From contig JAQGIW010000049.1 of the NCBI GenBank assembly GCA_028290905.1, positions 1-52,713 on the forward strand: a DNA stretch of 52,713 nt, read 5' to 3'. Both the position numbers and the translations under genes were made by a program. Positions 1-7,474 of the stretch are shown one piece after another (the first letter of the stretch is position 1; every line of letters starts with the position of its first letter). The notes under the pieces are model-generated. The model made no database searches and was not told where the DNA came from. It was given only the letters and a program-made list of their open reading frames with translations. Source of the stretch: Caulobacteraceae bacterium. GTDB taxonomy: Bacteria > Pseudomonadota > Alphaproteobacteria > Caulobacterales > Caulobacteraceae.

Positions 1-271
1 ATCCGCTCGCCCAGTGCTGCAGGGCGCAGCCGCCGCAGTCGCCGAAGTGCGGGCACGGCGGCGTCACCCGCTCCGGGCTGGCCTCGAGGATCTCAAGCAC
101 CTGCGCCCGGTCGCCCTCGACCCGCGCAAGCACCCGCTCGCCCGGCAGGGTCAGCGGCGCGAACACCTTCCCGGCGATCCCGTCCCCCTGCGCCCCGACC
201 CCCCCGATGGTCAGCTCGACGGGCTCGAGGAAGGTCCTGGGGCCGTGCGTGAAGGCCGTCGGTCGTGTCAT
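1..271 (-). CDS. Class I SAM-dependent 23S rRNA (uracil-5-)methyltransferase, RlmD/RumA-like, N-terminal part
   Basis: Only the first 90 codons lie in the window; the gene runs off the left edge. The ATG ends at base 271 on the minus strand and starts MTRPTAFTHGPRTFLEP. Residues 15-65 look like a TRAM RNA-binding domain (LTIGGVGAQGDGIAGKVF, then PGERVLARV). They are followed by the cysteine cluster CPHFGDCGGCALQH, three of the four cysteines that hold the 4Fe-4S cluster in the TrmA/RlmCD family. Members transfer a methyl group from SAM to C5 of a uridine in 23S rRNA or tRNA. The catalytic Rossmann domain is outside the window, so RlmD cannot be told from RlmC or a related enzyme. Confidence 0.8.
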   Translation of the reverse strand, partial: MTRPTAFTHGPRTFLEPVELTIGGVGAQGDGIAGKVFAPLTLPGERVLARVEGDRAQVLEILEASPERVTPPCPHFGDCGGCALQHWASG

Positions 272-487
272 GGCCTCTCCCTAACCCGCCGTATTCGGAC
301 CGGCGACCGGCCGACGCAACGAGATGAGGAGCGCCGTCGCATCCACGCACGGCCGAATTGAGGGCGAACCCGTGGGACTTCCTGGCTCAAGGCGCGAGTC
401 TAACTTTGCAGTTTGCCACTCGCATGTCGCAAACGTAATAAATATGGCGGAAACGACACAATATTGCCTGTTGGTGCGTCCGCCGCC

Positions 488-517
488 TTGACACAGACAT
501 ATCTGTGGTCTCTTAAT
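488..517 (+). promoter_or_regulatory. Putative sigma70-type promoter overlapped by an inverted repeat, upstream of a PEP-CTERM gene
   Basis: A perfect TTGACA at 488-493 is followed after 18 bases by CTTAAT (512-517; 4 of 6 match to TATAAT). Between them sits an inverted repeat, CACAGA-cata-TCTGTG (492-507), which shares its first two bases with the -35 box and is placed like a repressor site. The rest of 272-623 is non-coding and locally AT-rich. It also holds GTTTGC (411-416) paired with GCAAAC (429-434). The promoter would drive the TTG-started gene at 624. The call is from motif match only. Confidence 0.45.
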
Positions 518-623
518 GGTGGCGCTTCGGGCGGGTAGCGGCCTCAATCAGTAAGAGTTGGCTTCCCTGCCTTCATTGCGTTGTCGCGCTCGTGCGACGG
601 ACCGATTGACGTAGGAGGTTCCC

Positions 624-1190
624 TTGAAAGCTTCAGTGGTTGGTACGATTGCCGCCCTCGTCGTGGGGTTTGGGGCCGGGGTCGCCCAAGCGGCCGATAA
701 CTATCTCATCCAGCTGGACGATAGAGCGTCCAATGACACCATAACCGGCAACACTTACAAGAACGGCGCGAACCTCATCCAGAGCGTCGTCTTCCCGAAC
801 GACGAGATAAACGCGCCCTACACGCTCTGGTCGGGCGCCACCCTGCTCGCCAGCTTCGACAACCAGTTCAACTACTATGAGCCGGATGGCGTAACGCTCA
901 GCGACACGGTGGAGATCAGCGGGACGGCCGGCGATACTTTTTTCCAGGTCGTGTTCCTGTCCGATCCCAATAGCCTGAGTCCTCTGCCGAACGGGGGCGT
1001 CAACCTCGAAAATGGACAGTTTCAGCCGGGAGTCCTGGCGGGCATCGTCAGCAATGGCGATTTCTATAATCTCCAGATTGCCTCCGATCTCGAAGTACCC
1101 GAGCCGGCGACCTGGGCCATGATGCTCCTCGGCGCGGGCCTCGTCGGGCTCGTTGCGCGCCGTCGCGCCGCGCTGGCTTTGACGGCCTGA
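624..1190 (+). CDS. Secreted PEPxxWA-CTERM sorting domain protein
   Basis: A 188-residue exported protein. Residues 1-23 form a signal peptide ending VAQAA. The body, about residues 24-155, is acidic, rich in Asn and Asp, and resembles no domain I can name. The C-terminus is a textbook PEP-CTERM tail: VPEPATWAMM, a hydrophobic helix, then the basic ARRR. In this family the tail is cut and processed by an exosortase at the inner membrane, which sends the protein to the surface or matrix; no exosortase gene is in the window. The start is a TTG preceded by a strong AGGAGG (613-618), which favours it over any internal ATG. A second member of the class lies at 39713-40369. Confidence 0.85.
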   Translation: MKASVVGTIAALVVGFGAGVAQAADNYLIQLDDRASNDTITGNTYKNGANLIQSVVFPNDEINAPYTLWSGATLLASFDNQFNYYEPDGVTLSDTVEISGTAGDTFFQVVFLSDPNSLSPLPNGGVNLENGQFQPGVLAGIVSNGDFYNLQIASDLEVPEPATWAMMLLGAGLVGLVARRRAALALTA

Positions 1191-1391
1191 TCGGCGGCGA
1201 TCCTCGCTCCTTGACGGGGTCGGCGCAGGCCGCCGGCCCCGTTTCCTTGGTCAGGGCGCGTCCGGCCGGCTCCGCTCGCGCTCCCGGCGTTAGGAGGGAC
1301 GCGGGTCACCGGATCGCCAGGCGCGTCCGCAGGTTCACCTTCGCGCGGATAGGCCCTCGCCCCACGACGACCCCGCCGCCATGATGGCGGC

Positions 1392-2783
1392 ATGACCACA
1401 TCTCCGAACGCCCCGGCCCCCGACTGGCTCGCGCCCGCCCTCGCCTACATTCCGCGATGGCTGGACTATCAGATGCGGTCGACCGAGCAGCCCGGCTGCT
1501 CCCTTGCGGTCGCCTGGCGGGGCGAGGTGGTGCTGGAGGCGGCCTTCGGCCACGCCGACCTCGTCGCCGGCGAGGCCCTGACCCCGCGACACCGCTTCCG
1601 CGTCGCCTCTCACTCCAAGTCGTTCACCGCCGCCGGCATTCTCAAGCTGCGCGAGCAGGGCCGGCTGAAGCTGGACGACACTGCCGGTCAGTACGTGAGC
1701 GGCCTGCATCCCGATATCGCCTCGGCCACCCTGGCGCAGCTGCTCTCCCACTCCGCCGGCGTCGTGCGCGACGGGCCGGACTGCGCCTACTGGGTCGACC
1801 GGGCGGCGTTCCTCGACGAGGCGTCCCTGCGCGGCGAGCTGGCGGCCGGCCCCGCTATCGATCCGAACACACGGCTGAAATACTCCAACCACGGCTTCGG
1901 CCTGGCGGGGCTGATCATCGAGGCGGTCACCGGCGAACCCTATGCCGTGTGGGTGAAGCGGGAGATCGTGGACGTTGCGGGCCTCGCCGAGACGACCCCC
2001 GACGTTCCCGTCGTCCCGGGCGCGCCGCTCGCGAGGGGCCACAGCGGCAAGGCGCTGCTGGGCCGCCGCCTGGTGTTTCCCGGCGACCAGCCGACGAGCG
2101 CCCTGGCCTCCGCCACCGGCTTCGTGAGCACGGCGGCCGACCTCGCCCGCTTCTTCGCCCAGCTCTCCCCCACCGCCGAGACCAGGCTCCTCTCGGCAGC
2201 CAGCCGCCGCGAGATGAGCCGCGCGCAGTGGAAGGACCGGTGGTCCGCCATCCCGATCACCTATGGCCTCGGCACGATCGGCTCGACCTTCGATGGCTGG
2301 GAGGGCGTCGGCCACAGCGGTGGCTTCCAGGGCTATCTCACCCGCACCTCCACCGTCGCCGCCCACGACCTCACGGTCTCGTGCCTGACCAACGCTATCG
2401 ACGGCCCCGCCCACGTCTGGCTGGACGGGGCCATGGCCATCCTCAAACGCTTCCAGGAGAGCGGCCCGCCGACCCCCGCCGTCGCCGACTGGACCGGCCG
2501 CTGGTGGAGCGTCTGGGGCCCTACCGACCTCGTTCCCGCCGGCGACAAGGTCTTCCTGGCCACACCCGCCATGCCCAATCCTCTGATGAAGGCCACCGAG
2601 CTGACCCCCACCGGCCCGGACGAAGCCCGCATCAGCCAAGCCGGCGCCTTCGCCAGCTACGGCGAACCCGCCCGCCTGGTCCGCGGCGAGGACGGGCAGG
2701 TCGCGGAGGTGATGATTGCCGGCGGCCGCCTGGTGAGCGAGGCCGTGCTGGCCGCGGAACTGACAGGGCGGTACGAGGGGTAG
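1392..2783 (+). CDS. Serine hydrolase of the beta-lactamase / D-aminopeptidase (class C-like) fold
   Basis: 463 residues with the three active-site motifs of the penicillin-binding-protein-like serine hydrolases: S73-H-S-K76 (SxxK, nucleophile and base), Y164-S-N166 (YxN) and H308-S-G310 in place of KTG. HxG instead of KTG is typical of the esterase/peptidase branch rather than true beta-lactamases. The last 110 residues form a lipocalin-like extension, common in this branch. There is no signal peptide, so a cytoplasmic peptidase or esterase is more likely than antibiotic resistance. It shares strand with the GFA-family gene, but an inverted repeat lies between them. The substrate is not readable from sequence. 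Confidence 0.85.
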   Translation: MTTSPNAPAPDWLAPALAYIPRWLDYQMRSTEQPGCSLAVAWRGEVVLEAAFGHADLVAGEALTPRHRFRVASHSKSFTAAGILKLREQGRLKLDDTAGQYVSGLHPDIASATLAQLLSHSAGVVRDGPDCAYWVDRAAFLDEASLRGELAAGPAIDPNTRLKYSNHGFGLAGLIIEAVTGEPYAVWVKREIVDVAGLAETTPDVPVVPGAPLARGHSGKALLGRRLVFPGDQPTSALASATGFVSTAADLARFFAQLSPTAETRLLSAASRREMSRAQWKDRWSAIPITYGLGTIGSTFDGWEGVGHSGGFQGYLTRTSTVAAHDLTVSCLTNAIDGPAHVWLDGAMAILKRFQESGPPTPAVADWTGRWWSVWGPTDLVPAGDKVFLATPAMPNPLMKATELTPTGPDEARISQAGAFASYGEPARLVRGEDGQVAEVMIAGGRLVSEAVLAAELTGRYEG

Positions 2784-2798
2784 ACGAGCAACCCACGC

Positions 2799-2856
2799 GG
2801 AGCGGGCTTCCAGCCGGCCCTTGTTTCCGACAAGATACCAGCCGGAAGCCCGCTCC
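2799..2856. repeat. Palindromic intergenic repeat, 13-bp perfect arms
   Basis: GGAGCGGGCTTCC (2799-2811) and its exact reverse complement (2844-2856) flank a 32-base loop. Both arms extend inward with imperfect AGCCGG/CAGCCGG pairing. It fills most of the 89-base gap between two same-strand genes. It could act as a terminator, an mRNA-end stabiliser or a dispersed REP-like unit; there is no T-run. Confidence 0.7.
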
Positions 2857-2872
2857 GAAGGATCGACGCTTA

Positions 2873-3352
2873 ATGGCCGAGGACGTTTACGACGGCGGCT
2901 GCACCTGCCGTGAGCTGCGCTACCGGATGACCAGCGGCCCGCTCTTCGTCCACTGCTGCCACTGCCGCTGGTGCCAGCGGGAGACCGGGACCGCCTTCGC
3001 CCTCAACGCCATGATCGAGACGAGCCGTGTCGAGCTCCTGAGCGGCGCTCCCGAGATCGTCCACACCCCCTCCAACAGCGGCCGCGGCCAGGATATCGCC
3101 CGCTGTGCGACCTGCCGCGTGGCGGTCTGGAGCCACTACGCCGGGGCCGGGAACCGCGTCGCCTTCGTCCGCGTCGGCACGTTGGACGAGCCGGACCGCC
3201 TGCCCCCGGACATCCACATCTTCACCGCCTCGAAGCAGCCCTGGGTGGTCCTCCCCCCTGACAAGCCCGCTGTCCCCGAATATTACGACGCCAAGGCCCT
3301 CTGGCCCCCCGCCAGTCTCGAGCGCCGCCGCATCCTCCGCGAAGGCGCGTAG
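2873..3352 (+). CDS. GFA (glutathione-dependent formaldehyde-activating enzyme)/CENP-V family protein
   Basis: 159 residues. The zinc-site cysteine pattern of the family is clear: C10-x-C12 near the start (GGCTCRELRY), then HCCHCRWCQRETG (about residues 28-40), and the CxxC pair CATC around residue 77. Members bind two zincs in a Mss4-like fold; only some are linked to S-hydroxymethylglutathione chemistry, and most have unknown substrates. The ATG at 2873 gives the canonical start MAEDVYDGGCTCR. The same frame stays open far upstream, but that stretch overlaps the serine hydrolase and is a high-GC artefact. The gene ends 8 bases before a 138-bp hairpin element. Confidence 0.85.
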   Translation: MAEDVYDGGCTCRELRYRMTSGPLFVHCCHCRWCQRETGTAFALNAMIETSRVELLSGAPEIVHTPSNSGRGQDIARCATCRVAVWSHYAGAGNRVAFVRVGTLDEPDRLPPDIHIFTASKQPWVVLPPDKPAVPEYYDAKALWPPASLERRRILREGA

Positions 3353-3360
3353 GTTTGTTT

Positions 3361-3498
3361 ATCCGCAGATGACGCAGATGAACGCAGATGTCGCCGTGAG
3401 GCTGCGCCGCAGGCGCGAACGACCAAAGGACTCGGGCTACTCGCCACTTCGCGGCAGGAACTCCGGCCTATCTGCGTTCATCTGCGTCATCTGCGGAT
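3361..3498. repeat. Hairpin element A: 29-bp perfect inverted repeat built from CGCAGATGA units
   Basis: The left arm (3361-3389) reads as quasi-tandem units CGCAGATGA, CGCAGATGAA, CGCAGAT. The right arm (3470-3498) is its exact 29-base reverse complement. The 80-base spacer carries the palindrome CTGCG-C-CGCAG (3402-3412). The element sits between convergent genes. Its right arm overlaps the last codons and the stop of the PPOX gene. I recall similar CGCAGATGA repeats between genes in unrelated bacteria, but could not check. It has the same architecture as the elements at 32662-32829 and 45291-45423. Confidence 0.9.
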
Positions 3499-4058
3499 AG
3501 AACCTCTTCCCGCGCCCGCACCAGCCCCGGCAGGCCGTCGATCGAGAGGGCGTTGCTGGCGTAGCGCCTCTCCGTCCAGGTGTCCTCGTCGGCGGCGTCG
3601 ACCCAGCGGCGCAGCTGGTCGCGTTCACTCTTGTACTCGAAGAACGGCACGGCCCAGCCGCAGCTGTCCTGCACGCGGGTGACGTGCACAGTGATAACGC
3701 CTCGAGCCCGGCTGAAGCCCGGGAACAGCGCCCGCTTCTCGGCGAACCCCGGGTCGTCGAACATCACGGCCTCGCCCCGGCCATAGACCCGCACGATGTT
3801 GGCGGCGCCCTCGAAGGCGCAGAACATCAGGGTGATGCGGCCGTTCTCGCGCACATGGGCGTGGGTCTCGATCCCCGATCCGCCGAGGTCCAGATAGGCG
3901 ATCGTGCGCTCGTCGATGATCGCCAGGCTGTCGTAGCCCTTGGGCGAGACGTTCACCGACCCCTCGGCCGACAGCGGCGCCGTGGCCACAAAGAACATCT
4001 TCTGGCGGCGTATGAAGGCGGTGAGCTTGTCGTTGAGGTGCGGGTAGGTGTTGGCCAT
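3468..4058 (-). CDS. Pyridoxamine 5'-phosphate oxidase (PPOX) family flavin-binding split-barrel protein
   Basis: 196 residues. The N-terminal part (FFVATAPLSAEGSVNVSPKGYDSLAIID, then YLDLGGSG, then NGRITLMFCAFEG) matches the FMN-binding split barrel of the PPOX-like superfamily. Members reduce or oxidise small substrates with FMN or F420, or bind haem; the substrate is unknown here. It begins 21 bases after the HAD phosphatase stop, so the two form a minus-strand pair. The final residues, about EEVLSADDADERR, are encoded by the right arm of hairpin element A, and the TAG stop lies at the end of that arm. The original C-terminus has therefore probably been replaced by repeat-derived sequence. 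Confidence 0.82.
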   Translation of the reverse strand: MANTYPHLNDKLTAFIRRQKMFFVATAPLSAEGSVNVSPKGYDSLAIIDERTIAYLDLGGSGIETHAHVRENGRITLMFCAFEGAANIVRVYGRGEAVMFDDPGFAEKRALFPGFSRARGVITVHVTRVQDSCGWAVPFFEYKSERDQLRRWVDAADEDTWTERRYASNALSIDGLPGLVRAREEVLSADDADERR

Positions 4059-4079
4059 GGAGCGCTCCTAGCGATCGCT

Positions 4080-4742
4080 CTACACCTTATGGATCAATCC
4101 GCAGGCGTCCGGAAGTTCCGTCGGCGAGGCTATGAGCGCCGTCGCGCCCGCGCCCTGTAATTCGGCGGCGTCGCCATAGCCCCACAGGACGCCGATCCCG
4201 GGGATGCCGTGCCGCGCCGCCGCGCGCATGTCGTACTCCCGATCGCCGACCATGCAGGCCGCATCGGGCGCGAGGCTCTCCGCCGCCAGCAGGTGCGCGA
4301 TCAGGTCGCCCTTGTCGTCCAGGCGCCCGTCCAGTTCGGCGCCGTAGACCCCCGCCAGATAGGGCGCGAGACCGAAGTGCTCGACGATCCGCTCCGCGAA
4401 CGGCCGCGCCTTGGACGTGCACACCAGCAAGGTCAGCCCCCGCGCTCTGAGCGCCGCCAGGGCGTCGACGACCCCTGGATAGACCCCCGCCTCGAAGAGG
4501 CCCGTCTCGCCATAGCGCGCCCGATAGAGCCGCAGCGCCTCCTCCGGATCGCCTCGCCCGTCAAGCAGCCGCACGAACGACCCCCGCAACGGCGGCCCGA
4601 TCACCCACCGCAAGTCCTCCTCCGGCCGCGCCGGACACCCGAGCGCCTCCAGCGCCTGCCGGCAACATCCCAGGATCCCCGGCGCCGGATCGATCAGCGT
4701 GCCGTCGAGATCGAGGAGGATGGTGGTAGGGGGCGTCGCCAT
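4080..4742 (-). CDS. HAD-superfamily hydrolase, phosphoglycolate-phosphatase-like
   Basis: 220 residues with all HAD motifs. Motif I is DLDGTLID at 11-18, where the first Asp is the nucleophile and the second the acid/base. Motif II is the Thr/Ser in LLVCTSK (about 105-111), followed by the family Lys. Motif IV is GDREYDM, holding the magnesium. The alpha-helical cap between motifs I and II (about 20-80) places it in the Gph/PGMB-like subfamily. It probably hydrolyses a small phosphate ester such as 2-phosphoglycolate or a sugar phosphate. It is the first gene of a pair with the PPOX gene. Upstream it is divergent from the glutamine amidotransferase gene. Confidence 0.85.
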   Translation of the reverse strand: MATPPTTILLDLDGTLIDPAPGILGCCRQALEALGCPARPEEDLRWVIGPPLRGSFVRLLDGRGDPEEALRLYRARYGETGLFEAGVYPGVVDALAALRARGLTLLVCTSKARPFAERIVEHFGLAPYLAGVYGAELDGRLDDKGDLIAHLLAAESLAPDAACMVGDREYDMRAAARHGIPGIGVLWGYGDAAELQGAGATALIASPTELPDACGLIHKV

Positions 4743-4794
4743 GGCCCCGCCCTAAGCCCCTGTGGCGGCTTTGCAACCCCCGACGCCGGGCCGC

Positions 4795-4976
4795 TTGACA
4801 AGCGCGGCCGGACTCTGACCGGTCAGGGGGACTGCGTCCATCGAGTGGTGCAAATCAAACACATGAGTCCGATCCCCGCGGTTCAGAATGCACCACAAGA
4901 TTCAAGCCTTGTGGTGCGTTCGGCGCCTCTCGGGTGAGGCGCCACAAACAGCGGCGAATTTCTGAATCGCCACACT
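4795..4976 (+). promoter_or_regulatory. Palindrome and hairpin-rich leader before the class II amidotransferase gene
   Basis: Within the 247-base divergent gap there is TTGACA (4795-4800) and a perfect 12-bp palindrome CTGACCGGTCAG (4815-4826). A 14-bp stem follows: GAATGCACCACAAG (4886-4899) pairs with CTTGTGGTGCGTTC (4908-4921) with one G.U-type wobble and an 8-base loop. Immediately next is GGCGCCTC (4922-4929) with GAGGCGCC (4936-4943), loop 6. A weaker third hairpin, GGCGA...TCGCC, lies near 4953-4972. No T-run follows any of them. The stems could form a structured 5' leader (attenuator, riboswitch or protein-binding RNA) for the gene at 4990, or be operators. I do not recognise a known riboswitch. 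Confidence 0.5.
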
Positions 4977-4989
4977 AGGGGGGAAGCGG

Positions 4990-5913
4990 ATGTGTCGGGC
5001 GATGATCTATCTGGGCAGGCCGATCCTGATCGATGACCTGCTGTTCCGGCCCGACAGCTCGCTGATCAACCAGGCCTACATGCCCAGGATGCTGCACATG
5101 CTGAACCTCGCCGGGTTCGGCATGATGGCCTGGGACAAGGCGAGCCACGATCCCGAGGCGCCCTACCGCTATTCCTCGCCCACCCTCCCAGTCTTCGACC
5201 GCAACCTGAAGTCACTGGCCCGAAAGACCCAGGCGGATTGCGTGCTCGCCCACGTTCGCGGCGTCGCCTATTCCACCACCGTCAACATCTCCGACCAGAA
5301 CTGCCACCCGTTCCACTTCCCAGGAACCAAGGTGGCGCTCGCCCACAACGGCGACATCTATCGGATCGGCGAGATGAAGGGGACACTGCGCGCCCACCTC
5401 AAGGACGAGTACGCCCGCCAGATCGCCGGCTCGACCGACAGCGAGTGGCTCTACGCCCTGCTGCTCTCCCGCCTCCCCGATCCCCGGCGCGAGCCCGCGC
5501 GGGAGGAGCTGATCACGGCGGTGGAGGAGGTGATCGACATCGTGCGCCGCACGCGGCGCCACCATGGGGTCGACATCTCCTCCTCGTGCAACCTCTTCAT
5601 CGCCACCGGCGAGCAGATCCTCGGCCTGCGCTACTGCTTCGACTTCGGCCGCTTCCGCACCGAATCGCCGGCCCAGGTGCACGAAGCCAACCTTTCCTAC
5701 CTCAGTCTGTGGTTCACGCTCGGCCGCGAGTACGGCTTCCACGACGGCGAGTGGCAGATGGTCGGCGGCGAGGCGGAGGCCACCTCAGCCCTGATCGCCT
5801 CGGAGCCGCTGTCCTCCAACACCGCGACCTGGCTGCAGGTCCCCGAATACAGCCTGGTCCACGCCGAGACCCGCGGCGGGCGCCCGCGCGTGCAGGTGCG
5901 CGCGGTCGGTTGA
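4990..5913 (+). CDS. Class II glutamine amidotransferase (YafJ/EgtC-like)
   Basis: 307 residues beginning MCRAMIYLG. Cys2 becomes the N-terminal nucleophile after Met removal, as in all Ntn-type class II glutaminases. ALAHNGDIY (about 117-125) and AHVRGVAYS (about 87-95) are the paired substrate-binding segments seen in YafJ, EgtC and GlmS. The domain fills the whole protein with no synthetase domain attached. Ammonia released from glutamine would go to an unknown partner, or the enzyme hydrolyses a gamma-glutamyl amide, as EgtC does. No ergothioneine genes are nearby. The start has the purine-rich GGGGGGAAG just upstream. It is convergent, by 7 bases, with the cyclic-nucleotide-binding protein gene. 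Confidence 0.85.
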   Translation: MCRAMIYLGRPILIDDLLFRPDSSLINQAYMPRMLHMLNLAGFGMMAWDKASHDPEAPYRYSSPTLPVFDRNLKSLARKTQADCVLAHVRGVAYSTTVNISDQNCHPFHFPGTKVALAHNGDIYRIGEMKGTLRAHLKDEYARQIAGSTDSEWLYALLLSRLPDPRREPAREELITAVEEVIDIVRRTRRHHGVDISSSCNLFIATGEQILGLRYCFDFGRFRTESPAQVHEANLSYLSLWFTLGREYGFHDGEWQMVGGEAEATSALIASEPLSSNTATWLQVPEYSLVHAETRGGRPRVQVRAVG

Positions 5914-5920
5914 TCGAAGA

Positions 5921-6916
5921 CTACGCCCGGGCCAGGTCGCGCACGCGGGCCTGGGCGTTCAGCCTAGTCAGGTGGTTGCTGGCCGTGTTCAGGGAGAGGA
6001 CGAGGTCGGCGTTCACCGCCTCCAGCAGCCGCAGCGAAAGACGGTCGGTCCCGTTCCACAGCGCCGTGAACCGCGCCGCGTCGAAGGCGAGCACGGTGGA
6101 ATCTTCCACGGCGATCACCGCGGCCCCCGCCGGCGCGCCCTCCAGCACCGGCGCCACGCCGGCGAATCGCCCGGGCCCCAGGATGTCGAGCTGGCAGAGG
6201 CGCTCGCCGTGCCGCTGCCCGAGCAACAGGGCGCCGCGCACCACCAGGCGCGGAGCGTCGACGGCCTCGCCTTCCTCGCCCAGCGCTACGCCGCGCGGGG
6301 GCTGCTCGATGCGCGCCGCGGCGGCGAGGGCGTCGATCTCGGCAGCGGAGAAATCGCGCAGGCAGGGTAGGATCGGCAGGAAGGCGCGTACCTTGAAGTC
6401 CGCCGGCGGATGGGCCTCGCCGCCCGGGAGTGGGCGGAACAGGCCGTCGTCGGGCGCCGCGTTCACCAGCGCGCGGCTGCGGGCGCGGACGGCGCGCAGC
6501 CGTTCGGCGATGGTGAGGCCGAGACGTCGCAGCACCTTCAGCGAGGCCGGGCGCAGCAGGTGCAGGGCGGCCTCGAAATAGCGCCGGTCGGTGAACAGGG
6601 CCTCGACCTCGCCCCGCGCCCGCGCTGTCGCCGTGCGCCGCCCGCCGCGCATCAGCAGCGCCATCTCGCCCACCATGTCGCCGGGGCCGAGATCGGCGAT
6701 CGCCGCCTCGCCGCCGCCGGGGAGGCGCGCGGCCACGTCCACCACGCCCGAGGCGATCACATAGGCCCCGTCGGAGTCGGCCCCCTGCATCATCAGCGCC
6801 TCGCCCGCCGCGAACCGCCGCAGTTCCAGCCCGGCGGCGAGTTCGGCGATCTCGTCGGCCGCCAGGTCGCGATAGAGCGGCGCCGCCGCCACGACCTCCG
6901 CGATGGACCCCTTCAT
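5921..6916 (-). CDS. Protein with two cyclic-nucleotide-binding (CNB)-like domains
   Basis: 331 residues. The first CNB domain spans about residues 10-125, with a good phosphate-binding cassette: MVGEMALLMRGGRRTATARA, where GE and the R-T-A residues are the ones that grip the cyclic nucleotide. The second (about 175-300: LPILPCLRDFSAAEIDALA ... DILGPGRFAGVAPVLEG) keeps the fold pattern but lacks the GE/R signature and is probably non-binding. There is no helix-turn-helix, kinase or membrane segment, so it is neither a CRP-type regulator nor a channel. It may be a cAMP- or cGMP-responsive regulatory subunit acting through protein contacts. Convergent with the amidotransferase gene. Confidence 0.75.
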   Translation of the reverse strand: MKGSIAEVVAAAPLYRDLAADEIAELAAGLELRRFAAGEALMMQGADSDGAYVIASGVVDVAARLPGGGEAAIADLGPGDMVGEMALLMRGGRRTATARARGEVEALFTDRRYFEAALHLLRPASLKVLRRLGLTIAERLRAVRARSRALVNAAPDDGLFRPLPGGEAHPPADFKVRAFLPILPCLRDFSAAEIDALAAAARIEQPPRGVALGEEGEAVDAPRLVVRGALLLGQRHGERLCQLDILGPGRFAGVAPVLEGAPAGAAVIAVEDSTVLAFDAARFTALWNGTDRLSLRLLEAVNADLVLSLNTASNHLTRLNAQARVRDLARA

Positions 6917-6935
6917 GCGCCGACCCCGGACCGCC

Positions 6936-6975
6936 GGCGTCCCGCCGGCTCTCGTTTGCGTGCCGGCGGGACGCC
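6936..6975. repeat. Palindromic repeat with 14-bp perfect arms (GGCGTCCCGCCGGC)
   Basis: GGCGTCCCGCCGGC (6936-6949) and its exact reverse complement (6962-6975) surround the 12-base loop tctcgtttgcgt. It lies in the 143-base divergent gap between the CNB protein and VOC genes, close to the start of the former. It resembles a REP-like dispersed palindrome of GC-rich bacteria, and differs in sequence from the repeat at 2799-2856. It could also form a leader hairpin on either transcript. Confidence 0.7.
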
Positions 6976-7059
6976 AGCGCTCCGTATAGACACTAAAGCC
7001 CGTTCGATGATCTAGTCCCTGCGACAGGGCCCGAGAACCCTGCCCAGCGGAGCAGCGCC

Positions 7060-7440
7060 ATGATCACCGGTCTGGATCACGCGACGATCATCACCAACAA
7101 GCTCGACGAGACCCGCGACTTCTTCGTCGACGCTTTCGGCCTCGAGGTCGGAAAACGCCCCGATTTCGGGGTGCCGGGGTTCTGGCTCTACGGCGGCGGC
7201 CGTCCCATCCTGCACCTGGCGGCGGTCGGGAAGGATCGGCCGGCGGCCGGAATGATCGATCACTTCTCCTTCGCCACCGACGATTTCGCCGGCGCCCTGG
7301 CTCGGCTCGACAAACTCGGCGTCAAATACCAGGCGCAGCCGATCCCCGACGGCATGGGCGCCCAGGCCTTCTGCCACGACCCCAACGGCGTCCTCATCGA
7401 GATCACCTGCCGCGCGCCCGTCCCCGCCCCCGTGACCTGA
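7060..7440 (+). CDS. VOC-family protein (glyoxalase/bleomycin-resistance/dioxygenase fold)
   Basis: 126 residues, one vicinal-oxygen-chelate unit with the two beta-alpha-beta-beta-beta modules. The expected metal ligands are visible: H7 in GLDHATI, a histidine in ILHLAAV, H67 in MIDHFSF, and the C-terminal glutamate in VLIEITC (DPNGVLIEI is the family end signature). Members catalyse isomerisation, epimerisation or ring-cleavage reactions, or bind metabolites. Its place 34 bases before a flavin monooxygenase gene suggests a role in the same catabolic unit. The ATG at 7060 is the only sensible start. Confidence 0.83.
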   Translation: MITGLDHATIITNKLDETRDFFVDAFGLEVGKRPDFGVPGFWLYGGGRPILHLAAVGKDRPAAGMIDHFSFATDDFAGALARLDKLGVKYQAQPIPDGMGAQAFCHDPNGVLIEITCRAPVPAPVT

Positions 7441-7474
7441 GCGGCCACGGCCCGCCTGACGGGGGAGACCGGCC

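Noticed and set aside
1392-2783. Antibiotic-resistance beta-lactamase
   Set aside because: HSG in place of KTG, no signal peptide and a lipocalin-like C-terminal extension point to a peptidase/esterase.
1457-2872. Long plus-strand open frame continuous with the GFA-family gene
   Set aside because: It overlaps the serine hydrolase gene with all its catalytic motifs, and the translation is Arg/Pro-rich as in high-GC shadow frames; only the part from 2873 is real.
3361-3498. CRISPR array
   Set aside because: The quasi-repeats are 9-10 bp, inverted between arms, without unique spacers of 30-40 bp and without cas genes; the same applies to 45291-45423.
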